This document shows positions 33,768 to 42,187 of a stretch of 64,000 nucleotides of DNA, piece by piece (position 1 is the stretch's first letter; the number at the start of each line of letters is the position of its first letter). Source of the DNA: F-183 sp964627455. Its GTDB lineage: Bacteria > Acidobacteriota > Terriglobia > Bryobacterales > Bryobacteraceae. The stretch lies in NCBI GenBank assembly GCA_964627455.1, contig CAZVKC010000014.1:1-64000 (forward strand), written 5' to 3'. The notes below the pieces were generated by a model, which saw only the letters and a program-made list of their open reading frames with translations, was not told the DNA's origin and did not search any database. The translations under genes were made by a program, and so were the position numbers.

Positions 33768-33801
33768 CGCAAAAACAGAAAAGCCGCCCCCGAAGGAGCG
33801 G
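33768..33801 (-). terminator. Terminator with TTCG tetraloop, second identical copy
   Basis: Same 34 bases as 33275-33308. It follows the Dabb-protein gene by about 25 bases on the minus strand and ends the operon that starts near 36007. Confidence 0.85.
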
Positions 33802-33825
33802 CCTCTCGCTGAACCACGAAAACTC

Positions 33826-34206
33826 TTACTTGTTGGTCGCGTCGTGCGTGGTGCTCTGCTCGCGGATCGGCAGGTACAGCTTCTCCCAATCCTTGTGCGC
33901 AGCGTTGTCGGCATAGGCATCGAAAGCAGCCTTGTTCTCGAACTCCATCACGAACACGTTGTTGTAGCCGTTGCCCTGGACCTTCAGCGTGTCGGTCCAC
34001 ACGTTCTTCACGCCGGCGATCTCGCCGGCCATCTTCTCGACGCCCTTGATCGCGGCTTCACGCTGCGCCGGGGTCGAGTCCGCCTTCCACTTCACGGTCA
34101 CGATATGCAGCACCGACTTCGGCTTGCCGAACCGGTTCGCGCCGACGAGCAGGCCGGCTCCGAACACGAGCATCAGGGCGGCAGTAATGAGCAGAATCTT
34201 CTTCAT
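33826..34206 (-). CDS. Stress-response A/B barrel (Dabb)-like protein with N-terminal anchor
   Basis: The 126-residue protein begins with a hydrophobic span (MKKILLITAALMLVFGAGLL) that is a signal anchor or signal peptide. The remainder has the dimeric alpha-beta barrel pattern: VLHIVTVKWKADSTPAQREA, AIKGVEKMAGEIAGVKNVWT, NNVFVMEFENKAAFDAYADN, AAHKDWEKLYLPIREQ. Dabb proteins are small, often of unknown role. The start ATG overlaps the stop of the upstream DUF3592-like gene by four bases (ATGA). It is the last gene of the operon. Confidence 0.82.
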   Translation of the reverse strand: MKKILLITAALMLVFGAGLLVGANRFGKPKSVLHIVTVKWKADSTPAQREAAIKGVEKMAGEIAGVKNVWTDTLKVQGNGYNNVFVMEFENKAAFDAYADNAAHKDWEKLYLPIREQSTTHDATNK

Positions 34207-34655
34207 ATGATTTCTGTGGAACTCCCTTGTTGTTGTTGCTGTTGTAGCTTGAGCAGCTTCTGCTGCTGGTACGCCTGCGCGGCGCGGATCCCGGACCAGT
34301 GTTCGCAAACCACGATCGAATTCGCGGGATTGCGAACCATGTACTTGATGTTCACTGGACCGATCAGGCGATCCGGCTGCTCCGGCAGGTACGATGCGAG
34401 CGTATGGACGTCCTGGCTCGCACTATATACGACGCCGTTGACTGCATATTGGTAGACAAGCTGCTCGCTTCCCGCTTCGAGAAGCATCGCATCGCCCATC
34501 CGTCCGTCGCGATTGACGAAAAAGCGCCGCTTCATCTCCCGGCGTTCGGGAGTGTTGCGGCGCTGAAAAATGATCCATGCGCCGAGGGCCAGGAGCGCGC
34601 TGGCAAAAAGCGCCAGCCCCACGATCTTCCAGGCGTCCGCGGCGGGAAAGTGCAT
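34203..34655 (-). CDS. DUF3592-like membrane protein with glutamine-rich tail
   Basis: The 150-residue protein has one N-terminal span (IVGLALFASALLALGAWIIF). A DUF3592-like beta domain follows (LVYQYAVNGVVYSASQDVHT, RLIGPVNIKYMVRNPANSIV). The C-terminal end is glutamine-rich (YQQQKLLKLQQQQQQGSS). It starts three bases from the transaldolase stop and overlaps the Dabb gene by four bases. Function unknown. Confidence 0.75.
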   Translation of the reverse strand: MHFPAADAWKIVGLALFASALLALGAWIIFQRRNTPERREMKRRFFVNRDGRMGDAMLLEAGSEQLVYQYAVNGVVYSASQDVHTLASYLPEQPDRLIGPVNIKYMVRNPANSIVVCEHWSGIRAAQAYQQQKLLKLQQQQQQGSSTEII

Positions 34656-34657
34656 GA

Positions 34658-35323
34658 TTACCGGGATGCGGCGGGCGCTTCAGCGAAGGCCTTCGCGTAA
34701 TCCTTCAGGAACTGGTCGAGGCCCTTGTCGGTGAGCGGGTGGTTGAACATCGAGTCCAGCACCTTGAAGGGCATCGTGCCGACTTGCGCGCCGGCCTTGG
34801 CTGCTTCGATCACGTGGGTGGACGTGCGCAGCGACGCGGCGAGCACCTGCGTCTTGAAGCCCTGCTCCATATAGATGTTCACGATGTCGCGGATGAGCTG
34901 GTTGCCATCCCAGCCGATGTCGTCGACGCGACCGACGAACGGGCTGACGAGATACGCGCCGGCCTTCGCGGCGAGGATCGCCTGCGCCGAGGAGAAGCAC
35001 AGCGTCACGTTGGTGCGGACGCCCTCTTTGCTCAGCGCGGAACAGGCCTTGATGCCTTCGCGCGTGAGCGGCAGTTTCACCACGACGTTCTTGTGGATCT
35101 TCGCAAGCTTCAGGCCTTCGGGAATCATCAGGCTGGCTTCGGTCGACAGGACCTCGGCGCTGATGTCGCCGTCGATGATTTCGCAGATGCGCGCGATCTG
35201 CTCTTCGATTTGAATGCCTTCCTTGGCAATGAGCGAGGGATTGGTGGTCACGCCATCGACGATGCCCCAGGACGCGCCTTTGCGCAATTCGTCGAGGTTC
35301 GCGGTATCGAGAAAGAATCTCAT
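34658..35323 (-). CDS. Transaldolase / fructose-6-phosphate aldolase family protein
   Basis: The 221-residue enzyme is of the short TalC/FSA-type transaldolase family, which transfers or cleaves a dihydroxyacetone unit of fructose 6-phosphate. MRFFLDTANLDELRKGASWG is the family opening, DGVTTNPSLIAKEG follows, and Lys83 in NVVVKLPLTREGIKA forms the Schiff base. NVTLCFSSAQAILAAKAGA and SPFVGRVDDIG are also typical. Transaldolase and F6P aldolase activity cannot be told apart here by eye. It lies between the FAH-family gene and the DUF3592-like gene in one operon. Confidence 0.92.
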   Translation of the reverse strand: MRFFLDTANLDELRKGASWGIVDGVTTNPSLIAKEGIQIEEQIARICEIIDGDISAEVLSTEASLMIPEGLKLAKIHKNVVVKLPLTREGIKACSALSKEGVRTNVTLCFSSAQAILAAKAGAYLVSPFVGRVDDIGWDGNQLIRDIVNIYMEQGFKTQVLAASLRTSTHVIEAAKAGAQVGTMPFKVLDSMFNHPLTDKGLDQFLKDYAKAFAEAPAASR

Positions 35324-35332
35324 GGTTTGTAT

Positions 35333-36007
35333 TTACTCTTCTGCTTGGACGGGGTTTTCCAGGATGCCGATCCCATCAATCTCGATGCGGACCGTCGAGC
35401 CGGGGGCCATCGGACCCACGCCGGGCGGGGTGCCCGTAGCGATCAGATCGCCGGGTTCCAGGCTCATGAAAGCCGATACGTACTCGATAATAACATCCAC
35501 CGGGAAGATGAGGTCCGTGATCGGCGCGTCCTGCTTGACCTCGCCGTTGAGTACGGTCCGCACGCGAATCGAGTTGAAATCCGCCACCGCGGACTTCGGC
35601 ACGAACGTTGGTCCGACTGCGCAGAAGGTGTCGAAACCCTTGCCGCGGGTCCACTGGCCGTCTTTCTTCTGCAGGTCGCGAGCCGTGATGTCGTTGACGC
35701 AGGTGAAGCCCGCCACGTAATCCCACGCCTCTTCGCGCTTGATGTTGCGGCCGCGCTTGCCGATGATCAGGCCGAGTTCACCTTCGAAGTCGACGCGCTG
35801 CGACAGCTTCGGGTGGATGATCGCATCGCCGTTGCCGATGAGCGACGACGGCGGCTTGAGGAAGATGAGTGGTTCCTTGGGAACTTCGTTGCCGAGTTCT
35901 TTGGCGTGTTCGGCGTAGTTGCGTCCGACACAAACGATCTTGGACGGGGACGCTGCAGGGAGGAGTTGTTCCGCCTCCTGCTGGTTCGAGAAGCGGTAGC
36001 GAATCAT
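35333..36007 (-). CDS. Fumarylacetoacetate hydrolase-family protein
   Basis: The 224-residue protein has the FAH catalytic fold: KIVCVGRNYAEHAKELG, PLIFLKPPSSLIGNGDAI, VDFEGELGLIIGKRGRNI with the metal-binding Glu pair, GFTCVNDITARDLQKKDGQW, TRGKGFDTFCAVGP, and LEPGDLIATGTPPGVGPM. Members act as hydrolases, decarboxylases or isomerases such as acylpyruvate hydrolase, and the substrate is not defined. The ATG at 36007 is preceded by AAGGGA. It is the first gene of a four-gene operon and is divergent from the nonahaem cytochrome gene. Confidence 0.92.
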   Translation of the reverse strand: MIRYRFSNQQEAEQLLPAASPSKIVCVGRNYAEHAKELGNEVPKEPLIFLKPPSSLIGNGDAIIHPKLSQRVDFEGELGLIIGKRGRNIKREEAWDYVAGFTCVNDITARDLQKKDGQWTRGKGFDTFCAVGPTFVPKSAVADFNSIRVRTVLNGEVKQDAPITDLIFPVDVIIEYVSAFMSLEPGDLIATGTPPGVGPMAPGSTVRIEIDGIGILENPVQAEE

Positions 36008-36118
36008 TGCTGGTGTCCCTTCAGGATAGCGCGGCGGCAAAAAAATCTATTTAGTACTGGACACCGGCCGATACGTTCAGAGCATCGTTCCGGACAAGAG
36101 GGATAGAGGAGTATTTGC

Positions 36119-37774
36119 ATGAAGCAATGCAATCTGAGGAGTATTCTGACTTTACTAACCGCGGCCACACTGGCCGCAAACGCCCAAACCACATCGCATT
36201 GGACCGTGATCGGCTGGAATGATCTCGGCATGCACTGTGTCGACGGCAAGGACTATTCGATCTATTCGATTCTTCCGCCTTACAACAATATCCACGCCCA
36301 CGTCATCGACCCGAATGGCAAGCTCATCAAGGCGTCGTCATCGACGCTGCAGGTGACCTACGAGGCAGTGGCGGATCCCGACGGATCGATCAACCGCAGT
36401 TCCATCGGCAAAACCAATTTCTGGGATTTCGTGAAGGTCCTCTACGGCGCCGCGCTCGTGCCGGACGCTGGTCTCGCGGGCTACCGGATGCCGGGGGCAA
36501 CCAATACGCCACAAGGAATGAAATTCACCACCGGCTACAACTGGTTCACCGGTGACGGCATCCCGATCACCCCGTACGATGACAAGGGAGTCAAAAACTA
36601 CTACCCGCTCATGCGTATCAAGGTGAAGTCCTCGGGTAGAGCCGTGGCGCAAACCGACATCACGCTGCCGGTATCCGATGAAATGGATTGCCGCGCCTGC
36701 CACGCTTCCGGATCCACCAGCACGGCGATTCCGGCCGGCGGCTGGGTCTTCGACGCCAACTCCGAGAAGGACTACAAACGCAACGTCCTGCGCAAGCACG
36801 ACGAGATGCAACTGTCGAATCCGCTCTTCCAGTCCGCACTCGCGAAACTGGGCATGAACGCGCTCGGCCTTGAGGCGACGGTCAGCAATGGGCGTCCGGT
36901 CCTTTGCGCCGCCTGCCACGGCTCGAACGCACTGCCCGGCACGGGAATCGCCGGCATCACGCCGCTGACCCGCGCTATGCATGCGGGACACGCCAACGCG
37001 CCCGATCCCACCAACATGTTGACGCTCGATTCCTCGGCCAATCGCTCGGCCTGCTACCGCTGCCATCCGGGTTCCGAAACCCGGTGTCTGCGCGGCGCCA
37101 TGGGCAGTGCGGTCGCGTCCGACGGATCTATGCTGATGCAATGCCAGAGCTGCCACGGCAGCATGAGCCAGGTGGGCGCGGCCACTCGCGTCGGCTGGCT
37201 GCAGGAACCTTCCTGTCAAAACTGCCACACCGGCACGGCGACGCTCAACAACGGGCAGATCCGTTATACCAGTGCGTTCGACAATTCCGGAAGCCTGCGC
37301 GTTGCTGTGAGCCGCGCGTTTGCGACCAACGCCAACACGCCAGCAACGGGTTTTGATCTGTACCGCTTCTCGAAGGGCCACGGCGGATTGCAGTGCGAAT
37401 CCTGCCACGGCTCGACGCACGCGGAGTATCCGAGTTCGCATCGCAACGACAATCTGCAGTCGATCGCGTTGCAGAAGCACACCGGGACCCTCATCGAATG
37501 CATGACCTGCCACGCTTCGATGCCGAAGACGGTGACCGGTGGTCCGCACGGCATGCATCCGGTCGGGCAGACGTGGGTGGGCGGCCATGAGAGCGCCGCG
37601 AAGACCAACGCCTCGCAATGCCGTAGCTGCCATGGACTCGACTACCGCGGAACCGTTCTGTCGGAGACGCACGCGGATCGCAGCTTCCAGGTGGAAGAGC
37701 GCGGCACGCTCAGCTTCCCGAAGGGGACCTCGATTGGCTGCTATAGCTGCCACAACGGTCCGAACGGCGGGTAA
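36119..37774 (+). CDS. Nine-haem c-type cytochrome
   Basis: The 551-residue exported protein has a signal peptide (MKQCNLRSILTLLTAATLAA). Its N-terminal 180 residues lack haem sites but contain WNDLGMHCVDGKDYSIYSIL, a segment I recall from other multihaem cytochromes. Nine CxxCH sites follow: CRACH, CAACH, CYRCH, CQSCH, CQNCH, CESCH, CMTCH, CRSCH and CYSCH, with distal His candidates in between (HAGHAN, HEGS-like HESAAK, SSHRND). It should carry electrons in the periplasm or outer surface. No oxidoreductase partner is next to it; the next gene is a convergent ECF sigma factor four bases away. Confidence 0.93.
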   Translation: MKQCNLRSILTLLTAATLAANAQTTSHWTVIGWNDLGMHCVDGKDYSIYSILPPYNNIHAHVIDPNGKLIKASSSTLQVTYEAVADPDGSINRSSIGKTNFWDFVKVLYGAALVPDAGLAGYRMPGATNTPQGMKFTTGYNWFTGDGIPITPYDDKGVKNYYPLMRIKVKSSGRAVAQTDITLPVSDEMDCRACHASGSTSTAIPAGGWVFDANSEKDYKRNVLRKHDEMQLSNPLFQSALAKLGMNALGLEATVSNGRPVLCAACHGSNALPGTGIAGITPLTRAMHAGHANAPDPTNMLTLDSSANRSACYRCHPGSETRCLRGAMGSAVASDGSMLMQCQSCHGSMSQVGAATRVGWLQEPSCQNCHTGTATLNNGQIRYTSAFDNSGSLRVAVSRAFATNANTPATGFDLYRFSKGHGGLQCESCHGSTHAEYPSSHRNDNLQSIALQKHTGTLIECMTCHASMPKTVTGGPHGMHPVGQTWVGGHESAAKTNASQCRSCHGLDYRGTVLSETHADRSFQVEERGTLSFPKGTSIGCYSCHNGPNGG

Positions 37775-37777
37775 CAA

Positions 37778-38338
37778 TTACAGGCAAAAACTACCCGATG
37801 CCGGAACGGCAGGGGAGGCGATCCATTCGCGGATCGTCTTCCTTGCTCTCCGCATCCGGTTCTTCACCGCATCGACGCTGATTTCCAGGGCTTCTGCTGT
37901 TTCCTCGGTGGAGAGTCCTTCGACCGCCCGCAACAGGAATACCAATCGCAGCGATTTGGGCAGTCTGGACAACGCGTCGCGAACCGCCTCCAGTAACTCC
38001 ATCTGCCGCGGGAACATTTGCGTGCCCGCTTCCGGATGCACCAGAAAACAATGGTCGCGATCCAGCGGTTTCCTACGCCTTTTCATCAGGCAGACATTCT
38101 TCGCCACGCGGAATGCCCAAGGGCGCACTCTCTCCGCATCGCGCAAATCCGAGACGCGATCATGCAGGCGCAACAACGTGTCCTGCACGACCTCCTCTGC
38201 ATCCTCGCGCTGGCGGCAGATGGTCATGCTGTAGTGCAAGAGCCTCGATCCAAAGAGCCGCGCGAATTCGTCAAATGCTTCTTCGTCGCCAGTTTGAATT
38301 CGCCGCGCCAGATCGATTTCGAGCTGTCGATAAGGCAT
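37778..38338 (-). CDS. ECF-type RNA polymerase sigma factor
   Basis: The 186-residue protein has sigma region 2 (DEEAFDEFARLFGSRLLHYS, CRQREDAEEVVQDTLLRLHD, RPWAFRVAKNVCLMKRRR) and region 4 (LPKSLRLVFLLRAVEGLSTE, ETAEALEISVDAVKNRMRRA). No anti-sigma gene is next to it; the gene is convergent with the nonahaem cytochrome and the neighbour upstream is dnaN. The C-terminus is short. Its targets are unknown. Confidence 0.92.
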   Translation of the reverse strand: MPYRQLEIDLARRIQTGDEEAFDEFARLFGSRLLHYSMTICRQREDAEEVVQDTLLRLHDRVSDLRDAERVRPWAFRVAKNVCLMKRRRKPLDRDHCFLVHPEAGTQMFPRQMELLEAVRDALSRLPKSLRLVFLLRAVEGLSTEETAEALEISVDAVKNRMRRARKTIREWIASPAVPASGSFCL

Positions 38339-38404
38339 TGCACAGCAGGATGCAATCCCGCTGCCAAACGTGACCTCTGCAAACAGGATTTGGCGGAAAA
38401 GAAA

Positions 38405-39520
38405 TCAGATGCGCATCGGCATCACGACGTAGCGATACTGATTCCCTTCGCCAGGTTCCGCGGGGCGATATTCGCCGGCCGAGTTACCGTCCTTGAAGTG
38501 GAACTTGATGTCGCCCTGCGGAACTGCCTTGAGGAAGTCCAGCAGATACGCCGCATTGAAGCCGATCTCGACCGGAGCGCCGGCGTAATCGATCGGCAGG
38601 CTCTCTTCGCTTTCGCCGGTTTCGGAAATCGACGAGAAGACCTTCAACTCTTCCTTGCTCAACCGCACGCGAATCGCGCGCGAACGCTCATCCGAAAACT
38701 GCGCGACGCGTTCGATCGACGAGCGGAACTCTTCGCGCGGCAGCGAGATGTCGTGCGGATGCTCCTTTGGCAGCACACGCTCGTAGTCGGGGAAGTTGCC
38801 CGTCAGTTTGCGGGACATCAGCATGCGTTCGCCGATGCGGAAAAACAGGTGGTTGTCGTCGCCCGAGAACTCGAATGACGGATCCTCGCCCTGCGCGTCG
38901 TTGCCCAGTTTCAGAATCTCGCCCATCGCCTTCTTCGGCAGCAGCGCGCGATACGACACGCCGCCCAGGTTGAGGCCGTCACGCTGCACCATCGCCAGAC
39001 GGTGGCCGTCGGTCGCGACCATGATCAGCGCGGTCTCGCGCAGCAGCATCAACGCGCCGTTCAGGGTAAAGCGAGACTCCTCGTTCGAGATCGCGAAGAT
39101 TGTTCGGCCGATCATCGTGTTGAACGCGTTGACCGGGATCTGCGCCAGCGTCTCGGGCATTTGCGGCAATTCGGGGAAGCTTTCGCGGCTCATGCCGGCG
39201 ATGCGCGTTTTCGAACGTCCGCAGGTAATCGTCACCCACTGGTTGTCGGCAAGTTTGATGTCGACGGGCTGGTCGGGCAACAGGCGAACGTAATCGAGCA
39301 GGCGCTTGGCCGGAATCGTGCCGGATCCCTGTTTCTTGACCTTGGCGGGGCAGGAGCAACGGATGCCGAGTTCCAGGTCGGTGGCGGTGAGATAAATCCG
39401 GTCTCCCGCGGCTTCAACGAGCACGTTCGACAGAATCGGGATCGTCGTCTTCTTCTCGACTACGCCTTGCGACAGGCTCAGTTCTCGGACCAGGTCCGCC
39501 TTGTTGACGGTAAATTCCAT
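38405..39520 (-). CDS. dnaN: DNA polymerase III beta subunit (sliding clamp)
   Basis: The 371-residue protein is the ring clamp that holds the replicative polymerase on DNA. The three repeated clamp domains are visible: MEFTVNKADLVRELSLSQGV with TTIPILSNVLVEAAGDRIYL, the central ATDGHRLAMVQRDG and LLPKKAMGEILKL, and the C-terminal DFLKAVPQGDIKFHFKD, ending YRYVVMPMRI in the usual way. The ATG at 39520 gives the canonical N-terminus. It is not beside dnaA or recF here. Confidence 0.96.
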   Translation of the reverse strand: MEFTVNKADLVRELSLSQGVVEKKTTIPILSNVLVEAAGDRIYLTATDLELGIRCSCPAKVKKQGSGTIPAKRLLDYVRLLPDQPVDIKLADNQWVTITCGRSKTRIAGMSRESFPELPQMPETLAQIPVNAFNTMIGRTIFAISNEESRFTLNGALMLLRETALIMVATDGHRLAMVQRDGLNLGGVSYRALLPKKAMGEILKLGNDAQGEDPSFEFSGDDNHLFFRIGERMLMSRKLTGNFPDYERVLPKEHPHDISLPREEFRSSIERVAQFSDERSRAIRVRLSKEELKVFSSISETGESEESLPIDYAGAPVEIGFNAAYLLDFLKAVPQGDIKFHFKDGNSAGEYRPAEPGEGNQYRYVVMPMRI

Positions 39521-39618
39521 AGGATGCGCTGCCTTTGTTTTGCGACCCGGGGGAGGGTGAACTTCCCAGTATAACTTGCATTGGAAACGAATAGACTGCA
39601 TGCCGCGTCGTTTTGCGT

Positions 39619-40188
39619 ATGCTTCTCCCTGTGGTCCTGTTTCTTTCCCTCCCCACGCTGGACGCGCGAGAGGAAGCGATCAGTCGTGCGCTGCTCGAGG
39701 ATTACCGCAAGCGTGCCGTTCCAACTCCGGCTCTGGCGCAATGCGACGCCTATGTCCGCAAGGTGGCGGCGTTGCTGCCCGTTGGTGTTCCGTATCAGTT
39801 GGAAGTGCTCGGTCTCGCGGCACAGGAACAGCCGTTCGCGTTGCCGGACGGCCACGTTGTGGTTCCCGTCAAATCGTTGCTCCAGGCCAGGGATACCGCC
39901 GCTTTTGCCAAAGCACTCGCGCACACCTTCGGACACCTGGTGCTGCATCATGGCCTGGTTCGCAATGCGGAAGGGATTTCGATGTGGACCACGCCGCATA
40001 CGGACGGCCTGATTCCTCGGCCTCATCAGGTCCGACACAAGCAATGGGAGGCTGAGGCAGACGAGTACGCAACCAAGCTGATGCAACAAGTGGGTTCTCT
40101 GACTGAAGTTCCCGAGACGGAACTCACGCAACTGCAGGATCAACTGAAGCCGAAACGTCCCGTGCCGACTCTGCGGAAGCCGCAATAG
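39619..40188 (+). CDS. M48-like peptidase homologue with degraded HExxH motif
   Basis: The 189-residue exported protein (signal MLLPVVLFLSLPTLDA) resembles the catalytic domain of M48 peptidases. The helix normally reading AHExxH is ALAHTFGHLVLHHG: both His residues (102, 106) stay but the catalytic Glu is Thr103. The third-ligand motif is kept as KQWEAEADEYATKLM, with Glu144. It may bind zinc without being a peptidase. A TTG at 39613 is the alternative start. It diverges from dnaN and is convergent with the transglycosylase gene. Confidence 0.7.
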   Translation: MLLPVVLFLSLPTLDAREEAISRALLEDYRKRAVPTPALAQCDAYVRKVAALLPVGVPYQLEVLGLAAQEQPFALPDGHVVVPVKSLLQARDTAAFAKALAHTFGHLVLHHGLVRNAEGISMWTTPHTDGLIPRPHQVRHKQWEAEADEYATKLMQQVGSLTEVPETELTQLQDQLKPKRPVPTLRKPQ

Positions 40189-40206
40189 GCTAAATTGGGG
40201 GCGTAC

Positions 40207-41946
40207 CTAGGCCCGGCGGTTGCGAGGCGCGGGTTTGGCAGCGACCTTGGAGCCCGCTGCGGGCTTGGTGGCTGCGGCCGCCGCTGGCTTGCGGGTTGTG
40301 GCCGATGCCGTCGTCCGGCGTGCGGCCGTGCTGGTTGTAACCGGCGCCCGTCCGCGCGACACCGTGCGGGTCACAGGCCGGCGCGTCACAGTGGAAGCCT
40401 TCTGCTCGATATACGAAGCAGGAACCAGCATCAGATCCCCAACCTCAGGCTCCTCGGCAAAGGACGCATTCGCTGCCGTCAACGACGCCGTTTGGACCCG
40501 ATACTTCTTCGCGATCGACGCAACCGTTTCGCCCTGCTCCACGCGGTGGAACTTCCAGGCGGCGCGCTTGTCTTCCGGCACCGACGATACAGCCGCCACC
40601 ACGCGATTCAGCGAGCCCTTCGGTACGCGAACCTGGTATCCCGAGGGAGCAATCGGCTTCAGCAACGCCGGATTCATATCGCGAAGATCCGCTACAGGCT
40701 TGTCGCAAGCCGCCGCGATCAACTCGAGGTGCGTGTTGCTGCTCACGTCATAGGTGTCGTACTCGAGCGGTTCGTCGAACTTCAACGTGTCGAGTCCATA
40801 CACCGACGGATTCTTCGCCATGACGATGAAGGCCAGGATGACCGGAACGTACTGTTCCGTATCGCGAGGCAGGGCGTGCATCTCGCGGAGCTTCCAGTAA
40901 TCGGCGTAACCGGTCCGCTGGATTGCGCGATCCACACATCCCGGACCGCAGTTATAAGCCGCCAGCGCGAGGTTCCAGTCGCCGAACATCTGATACAGGT
41001 TGCGGAAATACCGGGCAGCCGCGCGCGTGGACTTTTCGGGATCCATGCGATCGTCGGCATACGGGCTCAGGCCCAGCTTGTAGTCGCGAGCTGCCGACGC
41101 GACGAACTGCCACATCCCGACCGCCGCCGCATGCGACACGGCGCGAGGCGAGAACCCGCTCTCGAGCACCGCGACATACATAAGATCGGAAGGTACGCCC
41201 TCTTCATTGAAGATCCGCTGGATCATCGCCCGGTAACGGCCGGAACGGCGCAGGTTGTGGTCCAGGATCTTCTTGCCCCGGTCGCCCGAGAAGTAGGTGA
41301 TTGCGCTGAACACCGACTCGTGCGCGTCGATCGGCAGTTCGGAACTCGTGGCCGCAATAATGTCCATGACCTTGCGGGTTGCCGCGTTCTCGCGCGGATC
41401 CACCGGGAAAGTCATTTCGAGGATGCTGTCGCGCGGCGAGTTTTCGAACACGAACTTGTCCGGCGATTCCGCGGCGCCCAGGCCGCTGATGTCGTACCGG
41501 TAAATCGCCTCGACCATCTCTTCCAGGCGCCGCTCCAGCCGCTGGCGGCCCAGTTCATCCTGTCCGGGAGCTTCCAGCAACAGGTCGATCGCGCGGTTGA
41601 AGTCGCTGCGGGCCTGTTCCGTGTTGCCTTCCGCGTACGCCTTCTTGCCCGCGTTGAACTTCTCTTCCGCTTTGCTGAGCCGGTTCTCCAGCTCTCTCAA
41701 CCGCAGGATCGACTGCGTCGACTGGGTGAGGTTCGGCAATTCATTGGAATACAGCGTCGGAGGCGTATCGACGACTTCTTTGGGAAGAGAAGCGGCGGCT
41801 TCCTCAATATTCACTACGGGAGCTTGGGGAAGAAACGAATTGCGGATCGGTTGCTTGAATCCAGCGGTCCGAACGGCACATCCATTGATCAGAAGAGACA
41901 GGGCGAGCAATCCAGTTGCCCTCGTAACACGGTGAAGTAGGGTCAT
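40207..41946 (-). CDS. Membrane-bound lytic transglycosylase with LysM domain (MltD-like)
   Basis: The 579-residue lipoprotein (lipobox LLINGC) cleaves peptidoglycan. A coiled-coil region (LRLRELENRLSKAEEKFNAG) is followed by the SLT domain: PSDLMYVAVLESGFSPRAVS with catalytic Glu, AAVGMWQFVASAARDYKLGL, WNLALAAYNCGPGCVDRAI. A LysM domain (FHRVEQGETVASIAKKYRVQ) and a basic Ala/Thr/Lys-rich tail end the protein. The ribosome binding site AGGAG lies five bases before the ATG at 41946. Confidence 0.93.
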   Translation of the reverse strand: MTLLHRVTRATGLLALSLLINGCAVRTAGFKQPIRNSFLPQAPVVNIEEAAASLPKEVVDTPPTLYSNELPNLTQSTQSILRLRELENRLSKAEEKFNAGKKAYAEGNTEQARSDFNRAIDLLLEAPGQDELGRQRLERRLEEMVEAIYRYDISGLGAAESPDKFVFENSPRDSILEMTFPVDPRENAATRKVMDIIAATSSELPIDAHESVFSAITYFSGDRGKKILDHNLRRSGRYRAMIQRIFNEEGVPSDLMYVAVLESGFSPRAVSHAAAVGMWQFVASAARDYKLGLSPYADDRMDPEKSTRAAARYFRNLYQMFGDWNLALAAYNCGPGCVDRAIQRTGYADYWKLREMHALPRDTEQYVPVILAFIVMAKNPSVYGLDTLKFDEPLEYDTYDVSSNTHLELIAAACDKPVADLRDMNPALLKPIAPSGYQVRVPKGSLNRVVAAVSSVPEDKRAAWKFHRVEQGETVASIAKKYRVQTASLTAANASFAEEPEVGDLMLVPASYIEQKASTVTRRPVTRTVSRGRAPVTTSTAARRTTASATTRKPAAAAATKPAAGSKVAAKPAPRNRRA

Positions 41947-42091
41947 CCTTCTCCTGACGAGCTGTGATGTTCTGAACTCCTGCAACCGTCTCACTTTACA
42001 ATGATCTAGCGGCCTTTTTCAAGACGCACGATATAGCCCAAACCGGGTGTAGTCAAGACGGTTTCTGCGCTGTCTAGACTAAGGCGTCTCT

Positions 42092-42124
42092 CTGGGTCGG
42101 ACCCAGACGTTACCTACCAGTAAC
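42092..42124. repeat. Inverted repeats in the 241-base spacer upstream of the transglycosylase
   Basis: CTGGGTC-G-GACCCAG (42092-42106) is a perfect palindrome and GTTAC/GTAAC (42109-42113, 42120-42124) follows at once. A third palindrome, TTACTTAAGTAA (42188-42199), covers the stop codon of the nucleoside hydrolase gene. The spacer (41947-42187) is AT-richer than its surroundings and I see no gene in it. A terminator for the upstream gene or operators for the transglycosylase gene are possible. Confidence 0.45.
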
Positions 42125-42187
42125 TTAGGCAGGTCCGGAATCGGCTCATATCGAAAATGACAATCCGATAACAAATATTTATCCTAC

